From Parachlorella kessleri (taxonomy: Eukaryota > Chlorophyta > Trebouxiophyceae > Chlorellales > Chlorellaceae): 23,765 nt of DNA. Location of the stretch: assembly GCA_001598975.1 (NCBI GenBank), contig BBXU01003193.1, forward strand, positions 1 through 23,765. Direction: 5' to 3'. Shown in pieces: positions 1-8,565 of the stretch; the first letter of the stretch is position 1; each line of letters opens with the position of its first letter. The notes beneath the pieces are model-generated. The model searched no databases. It was given only the letters and a program-made list of their open reading frames with translations, and was not told where the DNA came from. A program made the position numbers and the translations under genes.

Positions 1-544
1 AAGTTAAAAAGATACAAGTTAAGAAGATCAGAGTAAAAAATAATGACTTTAATTTAGCAATTTAGCTTATCTCCTTACGCTTCGCTTTTTCTTAAAAAAA
101 AAGCCTATTCTGTCAAAAAAATACACTAAAAATTAATGTTAGACAATTTTTCATGCAAAGCATGAAGAACTATAGTATACTTTTATTTTAAAGCTAAAAA
201 AACCTATTAATTTATAAGGAATTCTTTTTTCTATTTATCTTTTTTTTTAGCTCCTTACGCTTCGCTTATATTATAAAAAACACAAGGTTCTCTATTATCT
301 ATGCGCTCCTCTATTTATCAATGGAGTAATACCTCAATGTAAAACATTGAGAAAAACCTCAATGCAATTCTTTATACAAAGTATCAAGAACAGCATCAAG
401 AAAAGCATGTAGAGAACCTCCATTTATTAATAGAGTAAAACCTCAATGCTGTTATGCTGTTCTTGATACTTTGTATAAAGAAATAATTGAAACAAGATAA
501 AATCAAAAAATTGTTAAATCGAGTACATAAAAAAGATCACGAAG
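1..544. repeat. Gene-free spacer of palindromic modules
   Basis: I see no gene here. The stretch is built from the short palindromic modules found throughout the window: TTACGCTTCGCT, CATGCAAAGCATG and CTCCATT..AATGGAG types. The clearest structure is a perfect 29-bp inverted repeat, 368-396 against 454-482, with a 57-nt spacer. It lies just downstream of the atp4 stop codon (atp4 is on the minus strand), so it could mark the 3' end of that transcript. That role is inference. Confidence 0.7.
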
Positions 545-1132
545 TTATGCACGTGCATTTAAAGCTAATAAATCTAGAGCGTTTTTAATTGATTTTTTAT
601 GTAATGGCGTTGATAATTTACCTGTTTTAGTTTTTTGTTGTTTTGCTTTTTGAAAAGATAATAATACATATGAAAATACACGATCAGAAAGTAAATGTTG
701 TAACTGTTGTTGTAATATAGAATTTGAAAATGCTAAATTTTTTAATTTTTGTTGCAATTGTATTATAAATAAATTTTTTAATGCTTTTTTACCATGTACA
801 TTTAATCGAGTGCATTCACGATTTGTAAATGTATCAATATTTTTCATAGTTTTTAATAAACTTGAAACTTTTTGATGTTCTTTTAATAGTTCTATGTAAC
901 TACTTTCTTTAAGCGTTAAGAAATTTTGCAATTCATATTGAATATATTGACTTCTTTCATTTAAAGAATCTCTTAGAGTGTTACCAAAATAGCGGTATAC
1001 AAAAAATATAAAACAAAAGAAGCTTAAAGCCACAAGAGTTTCTTCATTATATATTAAGATATTTTTTGAACTTAATACACAAAAACTTAAAAATAAAATG
1101 ATATAAATTCTTAATTTTTCATTATTATACAT
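545..1132 (-). CDS. atp4: ATP synthase F0 subunit b (ymf39/ORF25 type)
   Basis: This 195-residue protein is the peripheral-stalk b subunit of mitochondrial ATP synthase, which tethers F1 to the membrane F0 sector. The N-terminus has two hydrophobic stretches (about residues 9-24 and 31-48). The second contains NEETLVALSFFCFIFF, the hallmark start of the ORF25/Ymf39 family. The rest is hydrophilic and helical, rich in Lys, Gln and Leu, as expected of a stalk. Length matches the family (about 180-200). The ATG start is followed directly by the expected N-terminus. It lies downstream of atp8 on the same strand, so the two F0 genes probably share a transcript. Identification rests on the N-terminal motif and the overall build, since the C-terminal half is poorly conserved in this family. 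Confidence 0.9.
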   Translation of the reverse strand: MYNNEKLRIYIILFLSFCVLSSKNILIYNEETLVALSFFCFIFFVYRYFGNTLRDSLNERSQYIQYELQNFLTLKESSYIELLKEHQKVSSLLKTMKNIDTFTNRECTRLNVHGKKALKNLFIIQLQQKLKNLAFSNSILQQQLQHLLSDRVFSYVLLSFQKAKQQKTKTGKLSTPLHKKSIKNALDLLALNARA

Positions 1133-1621
1133 AAATTTTACTTTTTTTATTTTTTTTTACAGTTGTTATTCTTCATGCTTTGCATAAAGAACCCTTAGTG
1201 TTTTATGAGATAATAATAATCTCATTTGTTTTTACATATTAAAAATTATGGAAACGGTTTAGCTTTTTTTTACGGAGTGTCATTTTTTTTACTAATATTG
1301 TAGTTTTTTTAGCGAAGCGAATTAATCTTTTAGCTATCTTTTTTTTTAAGAAAAAAAAAGATAGCAACGCTATTTTCTACTATATTTTTTTAGTTTTTTT
1401 ACTTTACTTTTGTATTTTATCTTTTTTATATTATAAAAAAGATAAAATACAATGTAAAAAAGATGATAATCTGTAAAAAAAATAGCGGTTTATTTAGCTT
1501 TTGGCTTTTTTTATATACCAAGTGTCTACAAAAAAAGCTAAATTTATTTATAATAAAAGAAGTTCCATAAAGTTTTTTTATTGTAACAGAATTACAAAAA
1601 AAATTTTTTGTTATTTTTTTT
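1133..1621. repeat. atp8-atp4 spacer with hairpins
   Basis: No gene is visible. Two hairpins stand out. One is GCTATC plus a T-run against an A-run plus GATAGC at about 1333-1365. The other is a perfect 20-bp hairpin at 1410-1429/1433-1452 with a 3-nt ATT loop. Both lie between co-oriented atp8 and atp4 and could act in RNA processing; this is inference. Confidence 0.6.
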
Positions 1622-2200
1622 TTACTTTTTATTTTTTTTCGATTTTTTATTATTTTCTTGAGTTATTGAAGTTTTTTTTGTTGTTTTTGTTGATACAGTT
1701 GGATTCTGTTGTTTCTCATATACTGGAGTTATAAGGGCTGTAGTTTTTCTTAAATTTCTCATTTTATTTACTAACACACCTATTTTTAAACTTTCAGGTT
1801 TTTGACTTGATGCATGATATACTAACATATTTTGTGATAATGAAGCTGTACCTAGAGATTCAATATATGAATGATTAACAGTTTTATAATGTGTTTTATT
1901 AATATTTGTTATACTGTGATCTAACCAGTTATTAGTACGCGATAAAAAATCATTAAACACATTTCTTGATAAAGATAAACTTCTAGATAAAATATTATCT
2001 AAATTTTCACGCACTTGTTGGTTTTCTTGTTGTAAAGAAAGCGAACCATATTGAGATATATTCATTTTTCTTTTACGAAGTGTTAGTATTCTACTTATTT
2101 TTGGTAAAAAATATTTTAGTACAATATAGTAGAAACCCAGATAAAATAAGCATAACCAAAAAAATTGTGATAAAAAAGTAACTTTGTCTAATTGTGGCAT
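1622..2200 (-). CDS. atp8: ATP synthase F0 subunit 8 (ymf19)
   Basis: This 192-residue protein is F0 subunit 8 (A6L-like), a small membrane anchor of mitochondrial ATP synthase. It begins MPQLDKVTFLSQFFWLCLFY, which is the classic start of the plant and algal Ymf19 family: MPQLD, an aromatic-rich membrane segment to about residue 32, then a basic SRIL.LRKRK stretch at about 36-46. The remaining 140 residues are hydrophilic and little conserved, and end in a strongly Lys-rich tail. Long tails are normal in plant and algal Atp8. The start is the ATG giving MPQLD. The next gene upstream on this strand is trnY, with a large hairpin-bearing spacer between, and atp4 follows downstream. Confidence 0.93.
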   Translation of the reverse strand: MPQLDKVTFLSQFFWLCLFYLGFYYIVLKYFLPKISRILTLRKRKMNISQYGSLSLQQENQQVRENLDNILSRSLSLSRNVFNDFLSRTNNWLDHSITNINKTHYKTVNHSYIESLGTASLSQNMLVYHASSQKPESLKIGVLVNKMRNLRKTTALITPVYEKQQNPTVSTKTTKKTSITQENNKKSKKNKK

Positions 2201-2335
2201 ATTGTTTTTTTTATTTTTTAAGATGAAACAGTATTTTTTAATTGCTGATGGTTTTTTATGTTTTTTTAATAGATTTTTTTAGCAGGACGCCCTATCCATG
2301 GGTAAATGGAAGTATTCTCCATTTTTAATGTAGGG

Positions 2336-2424
2336 TTTAGCTTGTTTTACTAGAATTCAGACATAGTGTCTTTTTTACTACCTAAAAAAGACACTATGTC
2401 TGAATTCTAGTAAAACAAGCTAAA
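2336..2424. repeat. Perfect 41-bp inverted repeat, 7-nt loop
   Basis: The arms 2336-2376 and 2384-2424 are exact reverse complements, with the loop ACTACCT between them. It lies between trnY and atp8, both on the minus strand. The arms contain GAATTC and the module GACACTATGTC. It could be a processing or termination signal, or a mobile palindrome. The remainder of the gene-free stretch 2201-2860 holds AT-rich and palindromic modules only. Confidence 0.9.
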
Positions 2425-2860
2425 AAGACACCTTGATTATTAATCTATCTTTTTTATATAATAGGCTTTTTTTAAAGATAACCACGATTTTTTTTACTAT
2501 TATTATATGTCTTATCTTTTTTATAATATGTTTTTTTGTGTTTTTTTTAGAAAAAAAATAAATATAAAAAATATACACAACTTTTTTAATGAGTAAAAAA
2601 ACATTTTGTAGGCTTTTTTTTTTTAGAAAAAGCGAAGCGTAAGGAGATAGTTGGCTATCTTAAAAAAAAGCCTACAATGTAAAAAAAGATAAGCGTATAA
2701 AACTCCTAAAAGTTCTAGTGATCCTAAAAGGAGTAAAAAAAAAGACAAATAGTTATTATCAAAAGAGTTCCTAATGAAAAAAACTCCCTACGATTTACTT
2801 CTCCATTAAAAATGGAGAATGTCCTAAATAAAAAACAAATAGAAAACAACATAAATAAAA

Positions 2861-2899
2861 TGGGAAAGGTAGGATTCGAACCTACGTAGAAGAATATTC

Positions 2900-2932
<33 letters not shown>

Positions 2933-2944
2933 AGCCACTTTCCC
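2861..2944 (-). tRNA. trnY(gua): tRNA-Tyr (GUA), class II
   Basis: The acceptor arms GGGAAAG/CTTTCCC pair fully, with discriminator A at position 2861. The anticodon loop CTGTAAA sits on an ACAGA/TCTGT stem and gives GUA. The T arm contains GGTTCGAATCC. At 84 nt it has a long variable arm, as bacterial and plant mitochondrial tRNA-Tyr do. CCA is not encoded. Confidence 0.95.
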
Positions 2945-3476
2945 TTACGTTTTCGTCTATACAGTTTTTTTTATAAACGTACCACTAGAATTTTTACTTT
3001 TATTTTGATACTAGCTTTTTTTATATAATAAAAAAAGACATCTTGAGTTTTTTTTTATAAAAAAAATAAAGGAATATAATATCTAAAAGTCTAAAATTAA
3101 TAGCATACCATTTTTTTTCATAAATATATACAAGGTTATCTATTATCCATTAAAAATGGAGAATTTCTCAGTGTTATTCTTGATGCTTTGCATCACTCTT
3201 TTTTACTGTGTAAAAAAGCTAACTGCATTGAGGTAGTTTTTTTTCGTAACGAAAAAAAAATCTCCATTGATAAATAGGGGTTCTCTTTATGCAAAGCATG
3301 AAGGTGCGCAAATGGATAATAAGTATACTCTATAAAAAATAAAAATAACAAAATTATACAGTTTTAATTAAAAAAACACAGTATTACTTTATTATTGCGC
3401 CATAAAGCTAAAAAATAAAATAAATGTCGTAATATTTAAATATGTTTTTAATAGAGAATAAATATTATATAAGTAG

Positions 3477-3541
3477 CTTCTTTAATTATCCATGCTGTTC
3501 TTGATGCTTTGTATCAAGAACAGCATGGATAATTAAAGAAG
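3477..3541. repeat. Perfect 29-bp hairpin, 7-nt loop
   Basis: The arms 3477-3505 and 3513-3541 are exact complements, with loop GCTTTGT. The inner part is the CATGCTGTTCTTGAT module seen many times elsewhere (for example in the cob intron). The outer part, CTTCTTTAATTATC, is less common. Confidence 0.9.
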
Positions 3542-3727
3542 AAAAAAAATAATGTAGTATTAGCTTTTTTTATATAATAAAAAAAGACAATAGTGTTAAT
3601 TTTATTAATAAATAATTTAAGTATATAATATAATTAATAGAATTACAGTATTGAAATATCAATAAATAAATAAAATTATTATTGTTTTTCTTATAGAAAA
3701 AAAAATAGTATAATATTTATTTTTATA

Positions 3728-3787
3728 TTTTATTCTATATTATTTATTTTTTTATGTGCATAAAAAAATAAATAATATAGAATAAAA
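3728..3787. repeat. Perfect 29-bp AT-rich palindrome
   Basis: The arms 3728-3756 and 3759-3787 are exact complements around a 2-nt centre. The composition is nearly all A and T. It lies in the divergent region between trnY and trnI, where a cruciform-forming sequence might matter for replication or transcription start; that is speculation. Confidence 0.85.
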
Positions 3788-3996
3788 AGTCTCAATTATA
3801 TCATACTTCTTATATATTGTTTATTCTTGACTTTTTGTTCTCGATTTTCCATGCAATTTTATTGATGCTCTAATCTATTATCCATTAAAAATGGATAATA
3901 GATGGTTTTCCATTGAAAATGGAGAATAAGCTATCTTAAAAAAAAAAAGCGTACAGAGTAAAAAATAAAAATTAAATTGAAAAATATTTTAAAAAA

Positions 3997-4070
3997 GGGC
4001 AAATAACTCAGCTGGTTAGAGTATACGCTTGATAAGCGTAAAGTCAGGGGTTCAAGTCCCTTTTTGCCCA
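3997..4070 (+). tRNA. trnI(gau): tRNA-Ile (GAU)
   Basis: Acceptor GGGCAAA/TTTGCCC with discriminator A. The D arm is ACTC..GGTTAGAGT. The anticodon stem TACGC/GCGTA carries the loop TTGATAA, giving GAU. The T arm is AGGGGTTCAAGTCCCT. A canonical 74-nt cloverleaf. It is the first gene of the plus-strand block leading to cox2. Confidence 0.96.
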
Positions 4071-4434
4071 ATATTTTTGATATTATACTATATTTTTATA
4101 GTATTTTTCTTTGATTTTTATAATACAAAAACAAAAAAATATTATCTTTTTTACTAATCTTCTTTTTTACTTTGTATCTTTTTTTACTCCGATCTTTTTT
4201 TACTATGTGTATTTTTTACAAAGTAAAAAAGCTAAAAGCACGCTTCGCTAAAAAAAGCAGGCTATCTTAAAAAAAAAAAGCTGGCTTTGGCTTTTTAACA
4301 AGTGTCTTTTTTACGTAGTAAAAAAGCTAAAAGATACTTGTTAAAAAGATAGCAGGTTCTCCATTGTAAATTCTCCATTGTAAATAGAGAATAGACACTA
4401 CGTAAAAAAGAGTGTAGGATTAAAAAAAAGATAG
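4071..4434. repeat. Repeat-rich spacer with one arm of a 78-bp inverted repeat
   Basis: No gene is seen. Positions 4175-4252 are the exact reverse complement of 11116-11193. A TTTTTTAC-GTA-GTAAAAAA hairpin module lies at 4307-4325, inside a wider ACAAGT..ACTTGT palindrome. CTCCATT modules follow at about 4365-4395. Confidence 0.8.
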
Positions 4435-4470
4435 TTAGAATTTATATCGAACATAAGTGATCCTTATTTA

Positions 4471-4725
4471 TTGCAACAACGTGGTGATTTTTATCGTGTA
4501 AATAGTAGACAAGCTCGTAAAGCTATGCAGTACGCTGGTCAATTAAGAGTATTTTTGGAGGACAATAGCGTTACCATTGATGGACAAATATCTACTAGAA
4601 ATGTTAAAGTTTCTGAATTACTTGATTACCACAAAAAGTTACAGAATAATAACAATCAAAACAAATTTTTAGCTATGTTAAAAACGCTCACTAAAAAAGC
4701 AAAAAAACTGAAATATTACAGTTAA
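4471..4725 (+). CDS. Unidentified basic protein, no ATG start
   Basis: I do not recognise this protein. The frame is open from 4435 (the preceding in-frame stop is TAG at 4432-4434) to the TAA ending at 4725, and it contains no early ATG. Possible starts are ATA at 4444 or 4453, or TTG at 4471, which is used for the coordinates here. The middle is well mixed in composition and looks coding, for example RVNSRQARKAMQYAGQLRVF and NSVTIDGQISTRNVKVSELL. The C-terminus is Asn-rich and then Lys-rich, so the protein is basic, as many mitochondrial ribosomal proteins are. It lies between trnI and cox2. It may be a divergent ribosomal protein, or the 3' remnant of a gene whose 5' part was replaced by repeats. 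Confidence 0.45.
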   Translation: MQQRGDFYRVNSRQARKAMQYAGQLRVFLEDNSVTIDGQISTRNVKVSELLDYHKKLQNNNNQNKFLAMLKTLTKKAKKLKYYS

Positions 4726-4744
4726 AAAATAGATTAATTTTTTT

Positions 4745-5008
4745 ATGATTAGCGGTTTCATGCAAAGCATGAAAAATAACAATAATAAAAAAAACATATA
4801 TAAATTTTTAGCATTTGTATCACAATTTATATTTATACCCACTTGTCTTTTTTTATGTATTGTTTTAACTGACTATTTGGAATCTTTAATTTTGGCCCCT
4901 TATGATTTTTTAATAATTTTAAAAAATTTGTACAAAGATTTTTTAAAATTTATAAAAAATCATCAATATTTTATGTTTTTTATTTTTTGTAATAGTTTTC
5001 TCCATTGA
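4745..5008 (+). CDS. Unidentified small hydrophobic protein, possibly truncated
   Basis: An 87-codon frame starts 19 nt after the previous frame ends. The first residues are encoded by a CATGCAAAGCATG palindrome module (MISGFMQSMK), and the more natural protein may begin at the internal ATG of SMKNNN. It has one clear membrane-like segment (about residues 24-52, FLAFVSQFIFIPTCLFLCIV onward) and further hydrophobic stretches. The stop codon lies inside another module, CTCCATTGAAAATGGAG at 5001-5017. Just after it, in the +1 frame, is a second open stretch ending [20 protein letters not shown] and a stop near 5098. This suggests the frame was broken or altered by the module. I cannot assign a family. 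Confidence 0.35.
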   Translation: MISGFMQSMKNNNNKKNIYKFLAFVSQFIFIPTCLFLCIVLTDYLESLILAPYDFLIILKNLYKDFLKFIKNHQYFMFFIFCNSFLH

Positions 5009-5110
5009 AAATGGAGAACCAACTTTATATATTATAGGGTGGCCAGAATTTAAAAAGAATATATTTCTATTTTTAGAAATATTGTTCGGTAAAAAATAAA
5101 AAGTATATAT

Positions 5111-5887
5111 ATGAACATATTATTTTTCGTTTTAATAAGTTTACCACTTGTAGCATTAACTGATGCTCCAGAAGCTTGGCAAATAGGTTTTCAAGACCCT
5201 GCTACTCCTATTATGCAAGGACTTATCGACTTACATCATGATATTACATTCTTTTTAATTGTAATTTTAGTATTTGTTATATGGATGATTACTAGAACAC
5301 TATATCATTTTAATTACAAAAGTAATCCAATTCCAGAAAAAATTATTCATGGTACTGCTATTGAAATTGCTTGGACTATTACTCCAAGCCTTATTCTTGT
5401 TTTAATTGCAATACCAACATTCGCTCTATTATATAGTCTTGACGAAGTGGTAGACCCTGCAGTAACTATAAAAGCTATTGGACACCAATGGTATTGGTCT
5501 TATGAATATAGTGATTATAGTCAATCAGACAATCAAAGTATAGCTTTTGATAGTTATATGATTCCTGATGATGATTTAGAATTAGGACAATTACGTTTAT
5601 TAGAAGTAGATAATCGAGTAGTTGTTCCTGTAAATACACATATAAGAGTTATTATAACTGCTGCGGATGTAATTCACAGTTGGGCAGTGCCATCTCTGGG
5701 TGTAAAATGTGACTCTGTACCGGGAAGATTAAATCAAATTCCATTGTTTATCAAAAGAGAAGGTGTTTTTTACGGACAATGTAGCGAATTATGTGGGGCT
5801 AATCATGCATTTATGCCTATTGTAGTTGAAGCAGTTTCATTAGAAAACTATATTTCTTGGGTATCAAATAAATTAGAAGAAATATAA
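5111..5887 (+). CDS. cox2: Cytochrome c oxidase subunit 2
   Basis: This 258-residue subunit carries the CuA centre that takes electrons from cytochrome c in complex IV. A hydrophobic N-terminus is followed by two membrane helices (about 46-66 and 86-106), then the intermembrane cupredoxin domain. The aromatic patch [10 protein letters not shown] is at about 124-133. The CuA ligands are all present: H189 in [20 protein letters not shown], then C224, E226, C228, H232 and M235 in [16 protein letters not shown]. Length is normal for algae and the gene is intact and uninterrupted, unlike the split cox2 of chlamydomonadalean algae. The ATG start is preceded by an AT-rich leader after a repeat-rich spacer. 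cox3 follows on the same strand. Confidence 0.98.
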   Translation: MNILFFVLISLPLVALTDAPEAWQIGFQDPATPIMQGLIDLHHDITFFLIVILVFVIWMITRTLYHFNYKSNPIPEKIIHGTAIEIAWTITPSLILVLIAIPTFALLYSLDEVVDPAVTIKAIGHQWYWSYEYSDYSQSDNQSIAFDSYMIPDDDLELGQLRLLEVDNRVVVPVNTHIRVIITAADVIHSWAVPSLGVKCDSVPGRLNQIPLFIKREGVFYGQCSELCGANHAFMPIVVEAVSLENYISWVSNKLEEI

Positions 5888-6578
5888 AAAAAATATTATA
5901 TATTTAATTTTATAAATGCATTATTTCTGCTATTTTCCATACGCTCCTCAATGCTGTTCTTTATGCTACGCACACTTCGTTATAAAGAATTGCTTTCTTT
6001 TTTATTATATAAAAAAGAACGAGAAAACCAAACCTCCATGCAGTTCTTCATGCAAAACATGAAGAACTGCATCAAGAATAGCATTGAGAACTGCATGCAG
6101 AGAACTTCCCGCTTCTCCTAAAAATGGAGAATAGAAAATAATGCATTTATAAAATTAAATATATAAAAAAACAAGAGAAAATCTATAGTCGTTTTTTTTA
6201 TTAATTACAGACTATATTATCTTTTTTGTGGTATATTTTATATCTATCTTTTATTTATATATATTTTTGATATAAATAAAAGATAGATATAAATAAAAGC
6301 CTTCTTTTGTTACAAAATAAAAAAAGAAATATTTTTTTTATAGAATAAAAAAATCTACGTTTTATAAAAAAAAGATACCATAAAAAAGACTATTTTCCAT
6401 GCAGTTCTTAATGCTCCATCTTTTTTATATAAAATAAAAATACATATTTTTTTATTTTATATAAAAAAATCTGCGTTATGGTTCTCCTTTCTTCATTATA
6501 AATGAAGAACCAAAAATGGAGAATAAATAGCATGAAGAAAATATTTTATAAATATAATATAAACAAAAGTAATAATAT
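5888..6578. repeat. cox2-cox3 spacer, palindromic modules
   Basis: No gene is seen. The spacer holds ATGCTACGCACACTTCGTTAT (ACGCA-CAC-TGCGT type) at about 5953, a TTTTTTATTATATAAAAAAGAACGAG stretch also found after nad5, a GTTCTTCATG..CATGAAGAAC hairpin at about 6035-6067, and an AT-rich hairpin of roughly 20 bp at about 6240-6292. Several CTCCATT modules are mixed in. Confidence 0.65.
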
Positions 6579-7367
6579 ATGAAAAAACATCCATTTCATT
6601 TAGTTGATCCAAGTCCATGGCCATTATTTGCTTCTTTTGCATGTTTTGTACTCACTGTAGGTGGTGTAATGTATATGCACGCATATGTTGGTGGAGGTCT
6701 TGTGTTAACATTAGGTTTAACTATGGTACTATATTCAATGTTTGTTTGGTGGAGAGATGTAATAAGAGAAGCCACTTTTGAAGGGCATCATACATCTCCT
6801 GTACAATTAGGTCTTCGTTATGGTATGATTTTATTTATTTTATCAGAGGTTATGTTTTTTGTTGCTTTCTTTTGGGCTTTCTTTCATTCAAGTTTAGCAC
6901 CTACAGTAGAAATTGGTGCAGTATGGCCTCCAAAAGGTATTCAAGTATTAAATCCATGGGAAATACCATTCCTAAATACAGTGATTTTATTAACATCAGG
7001 TGCAGCTGTTACATGGGCACATCATGCAATTTTAGCAGGTAAACGTCAAGAAGCAATTTATGGATTAGCATTAACAGTTGGTTTAGCTTTGATATTTACT
7101 GGATTTCAAGCATATGAGTATTATGAAGCACCATTTAGCATTTCAGATGGTATTTATGGGTCAACTTTTTTTATGTCAACAGGTTTTCATGGTTTACATG
7201 TGATAATAGGTACTATATTTTTATCAGTATGTTTATATCGCTTAATAAATTATCATTTTACAAAACAACATCACTTTGGTTTTGAAGCAGCAGCATGGTA
7301 TTGGCATATGGTAGACGTAGTATGGCTATTTCTGTTTGTTTGCATTTACTATTGGGGTGGCGCATAA
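6579..7367 (+). CDS. cox3: Cytochrome c oxidase subunit 3
   Basis: This is the 262-residue, seven-helix core subunit of complex IV. It starts [19 protein letters not shown], the standard N-terminus. [18 protein letters not shown] lies at about 55-72. [20 protein letters not shown] at about 75-94 contains the conserved membrane Glu (E90) that binds DCCD in bacterial homologues. [16 protein letters not shown] and [20 protein letters not shown] close the protein, as usual. Length and both termini are normal, with no intron or frameshift. The ATG is followed at once by the canonical sequence. The downstream spacer to trnG holds a long nested hairpin. Confidence 0.98.
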   Translation: MKKHPFHLVDPSPWPLFASFACFVLTVGGVMYMHAYVGGGLVLTLGLTMVLYSMFVWWRDVIREATFEGHHTSPVQLGLRYGMILFILSEVMFFVAFFWAFFHSSLAPTVEIGAVWPPKGIQVLNPWEIPFLNTVILLTSGAAVTWAHHAILAGKRQEAIYGLALTVGLALIFTGFQAYEYYEAPFSISDGIYGSTFFMSTGFHGLHVIIGTIFLSVCLYRLINYHFTKQHHFGFEAAAWYWHMVDVVWLFLFVCIYYWGGA

Positions 7368-7436
7368 TAGCTTTTTTTACTATCCCTATTATCCTATTCT
7401 CCATTGAAAATGGAGGTTCTCTCAATGTAAATGCAG

Positions 7437-7498
7437 TTCTTGATGCAATTTTTCATGCTTTGCATGAAGAACAGCATCAAGAACTGCATTGAGGTTTT
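7437..7498. repeat. Nested imperfect hairpin after cox3
   Basis: AATGCAGTTCTTGATGC on the left pairs with GCATCAAGAACTGCATT on the right, around the TTCATG-C-TTT-G-CATGAA core, with a few mismatches between them. It uses the same CATGC-TTT-GCATG module seen in nad4 and in the cob intron, and lies between cox3 and trnG. Confidence 0.75.
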
Positions 7499-7595
7499 TC
7501 TCAATGTAAAACATTGAGGAGCGAAAATGGAGAATAATAAAATTTTAATTATTTTTTTAAAATAGTTTAAAAATATATACGTTATTATCTTTCTT

Positions 7596-7666
7596 GCGGA
7601 TATCGATTAATGGTAAATCATCTGCCTTCCAAGCAGTGAATGCGGGTTCGACTCCCGCTATCCGCT
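7596..7666 (+). tRNA. trnG(ucc): tRNA-Gly (UCC)
   Basis: Acceptor GCGGATA/TATCCGC, discriminator T. The anticodon stem CTGCC is followed by loop TTCCAAG, giving UCC. The T arm is GCGGGTTCGACTCCCGC. At 71 nt with a short D arm it is typical of plastid and mitochondrial tRNA-Gly. It is followed by trnS(uga) on the same strand. Confidence 0.95.
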
Positions 7667-7740
7667 ATCTTTTTTTAAGTAATAAATAAAGACAGTAAAA
7701 CTTATGGAGTAGGCTAAAAAAAAAAAAATAGCTACACTAT

Positions 7741-7827
7741 GGATGAGTGTCTGAGTGGTTGAAAGTATCGGTCTTGAAAACCGACATACCGTAAAAGGTA
7801 TCAGAGGTTCGAATCCTCTCTCATCCG
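7741..7827 (+). tRNA. trnS(uga): tRNA-Ser (UGA), class II
   Basis: Acceptor GGATGAG/CTCATCC with discriminator G. The anticodon stem TCGGT/ACCGA carries the loop CTTGAAA, giving UGA. A long variable arm, CATACCGTAAAAGGTATC, is present. The T arm is GAGGTTCGAATCCTC. Length is 87 nt. Confidence 0.96.
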
Positions 7828-8109
7828 TATATATTACTTTTTATGAAGAATAGCATGGAGAAAACCTCAATAACGCTGTGTGCGTAGCATGGACAAAACC
7901 TCCATTTTTAAAGTATAATAAATAATAATAAAGAACCATAAATAATGCTTGTATCTTATATAGAAGTATATTGTAATTATTTATAATAAATTATAATATA
8001 TAGAGTTTACTGTAATACTTCTGGCTTTTTTTTTAGAAGGTTCTCCTATTATCCTATTCTCCATTTTTAATGGAGAAGCGAAAATGGAGAAGCTAAAATG
8101 AAAAATAAG

Positions 8110-8264
8110 CTGATTCTTAAAAGTAGAGGTAAAATTTTTACATTGTAAAAATGACACCACCCGATCCCTTTTTGAATTCGACTTAGTCTCTACAATTTAT
8201 AGAGACCGTGAAATCCTTTACTGCCATATGTACTATTATTTATGGGAGACGTGGTAAGAATCAG
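8110..8264 (+). rRNA. rrn5: 5S rRNA with two inserted hairpins
   Basis: This is the large-subunit 5S rRNA. Helix I is a perfect 10-bp pairing, CTGATTCTTA (8110-8119) with TAAGAATCAG (8255-8264). Helix II is AGTAGAGG (8122-8129) with CCTTTACT (8215-8222). The conserved loop sequence CACCCGATCCCTTTTTGAATTC is at 8158-8179. The distal arm is CCATA/TATGG, followed by the usual GGGAGACGTGG. The length, 155 nt, is well above the usual roughly 115-120. Two extra hairpins explain this: 8134-8152 (ATTTTTAC-ATT-GTAAAAAT, one of the dispersed modules) between helices II and III, and 8186-8206 (GTCTCTA/TAGAGAC) at the bulge of helix III. Without them about 115 nt remain. The ends are set by helix I pairing. 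Confidence 0.88.
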
Positions 8265-8565
8265 TTTTATTATTGATTAATTTTTTATAATATGTTTTAT
8301 TTTTTTAAGTAGTTTTTTTAATAAATATATAGAAGATTTATCAAAAAATTAATTATGCACCCTATAAATACAAGTAATATTTTATTGGCTTAAAGCTATA
8401 TGTGTTATTTTGTTAGTGTAATTAAGTAAACCATGATTAAAGTCTTTCTCTATTGGTAAATGAAGAAAACTCATATTGGTTTTACGGTTATTTTATAATT
8501 TATTAAATAAAAAAAATATATAATAATAAAGAGTAAATAACCCAAAATAAATATTTAGAATGATA
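8265..8565. other. Convergent rrn5-trnH spacer, unique sequence
   Basis: Transcripts converge here (rrn5 on the plus strand, trnH on the minus strand). Unlike other spacers it contains almost none of the palindromic modules. The stretch at about 8353-8500 has mixed composition and looks like single-copy sequence. I found no tRNA, no reading frame and no convincing RNase P RNA signature in it. Confidence 0.4.

Larger units (their letters stand above)
2945..3996. other. Divergent gene-free region (candidate control region)
   Basis: Transcription points away from this region on both sides (trnY on the minus strand, trnI on the plus strand), so promoters for both blocks may lie here. No promoter motif can be recognised. 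Contents: a 51-bp sequence at 3225-3275 repeated exactly at 23374-23424; a TTTTTTAC-TGT-GTAAAAAA module at 3199-3217; two long hairpins listed separately; and very AT-rich filler at 3590-3730. No reading frame of note is present. Confidence 0.5.

Noticed and set aside
1501..1734. Plus-strand open frame of 77 codons
   Set aside because: It overlaps the Lys-rich tail of atp8 on the other strand. It is Phe- and Leu-rich because it is the antisense of A-rich sequence.
4745..5098. Succinate dehydrogenase subunit 4 or another named membrane protein
   Set aside because: It is small and hydrophobic like sdh4, but I could not place the conserved haem His and Asp-Tyr motif, so no name is given.
7295..7492. 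Open frame overlapping the cox3 3' end
   Set aside because: It is a shadow frame of cox3 running into a palindrome module.
8340..8500. RNase P RNA (rnpB)
   Set aside because: GAGAAAGACT on the minus strand weakly recalls the conserved 5' element, but no matching 3' element or P4 pairing could be found.
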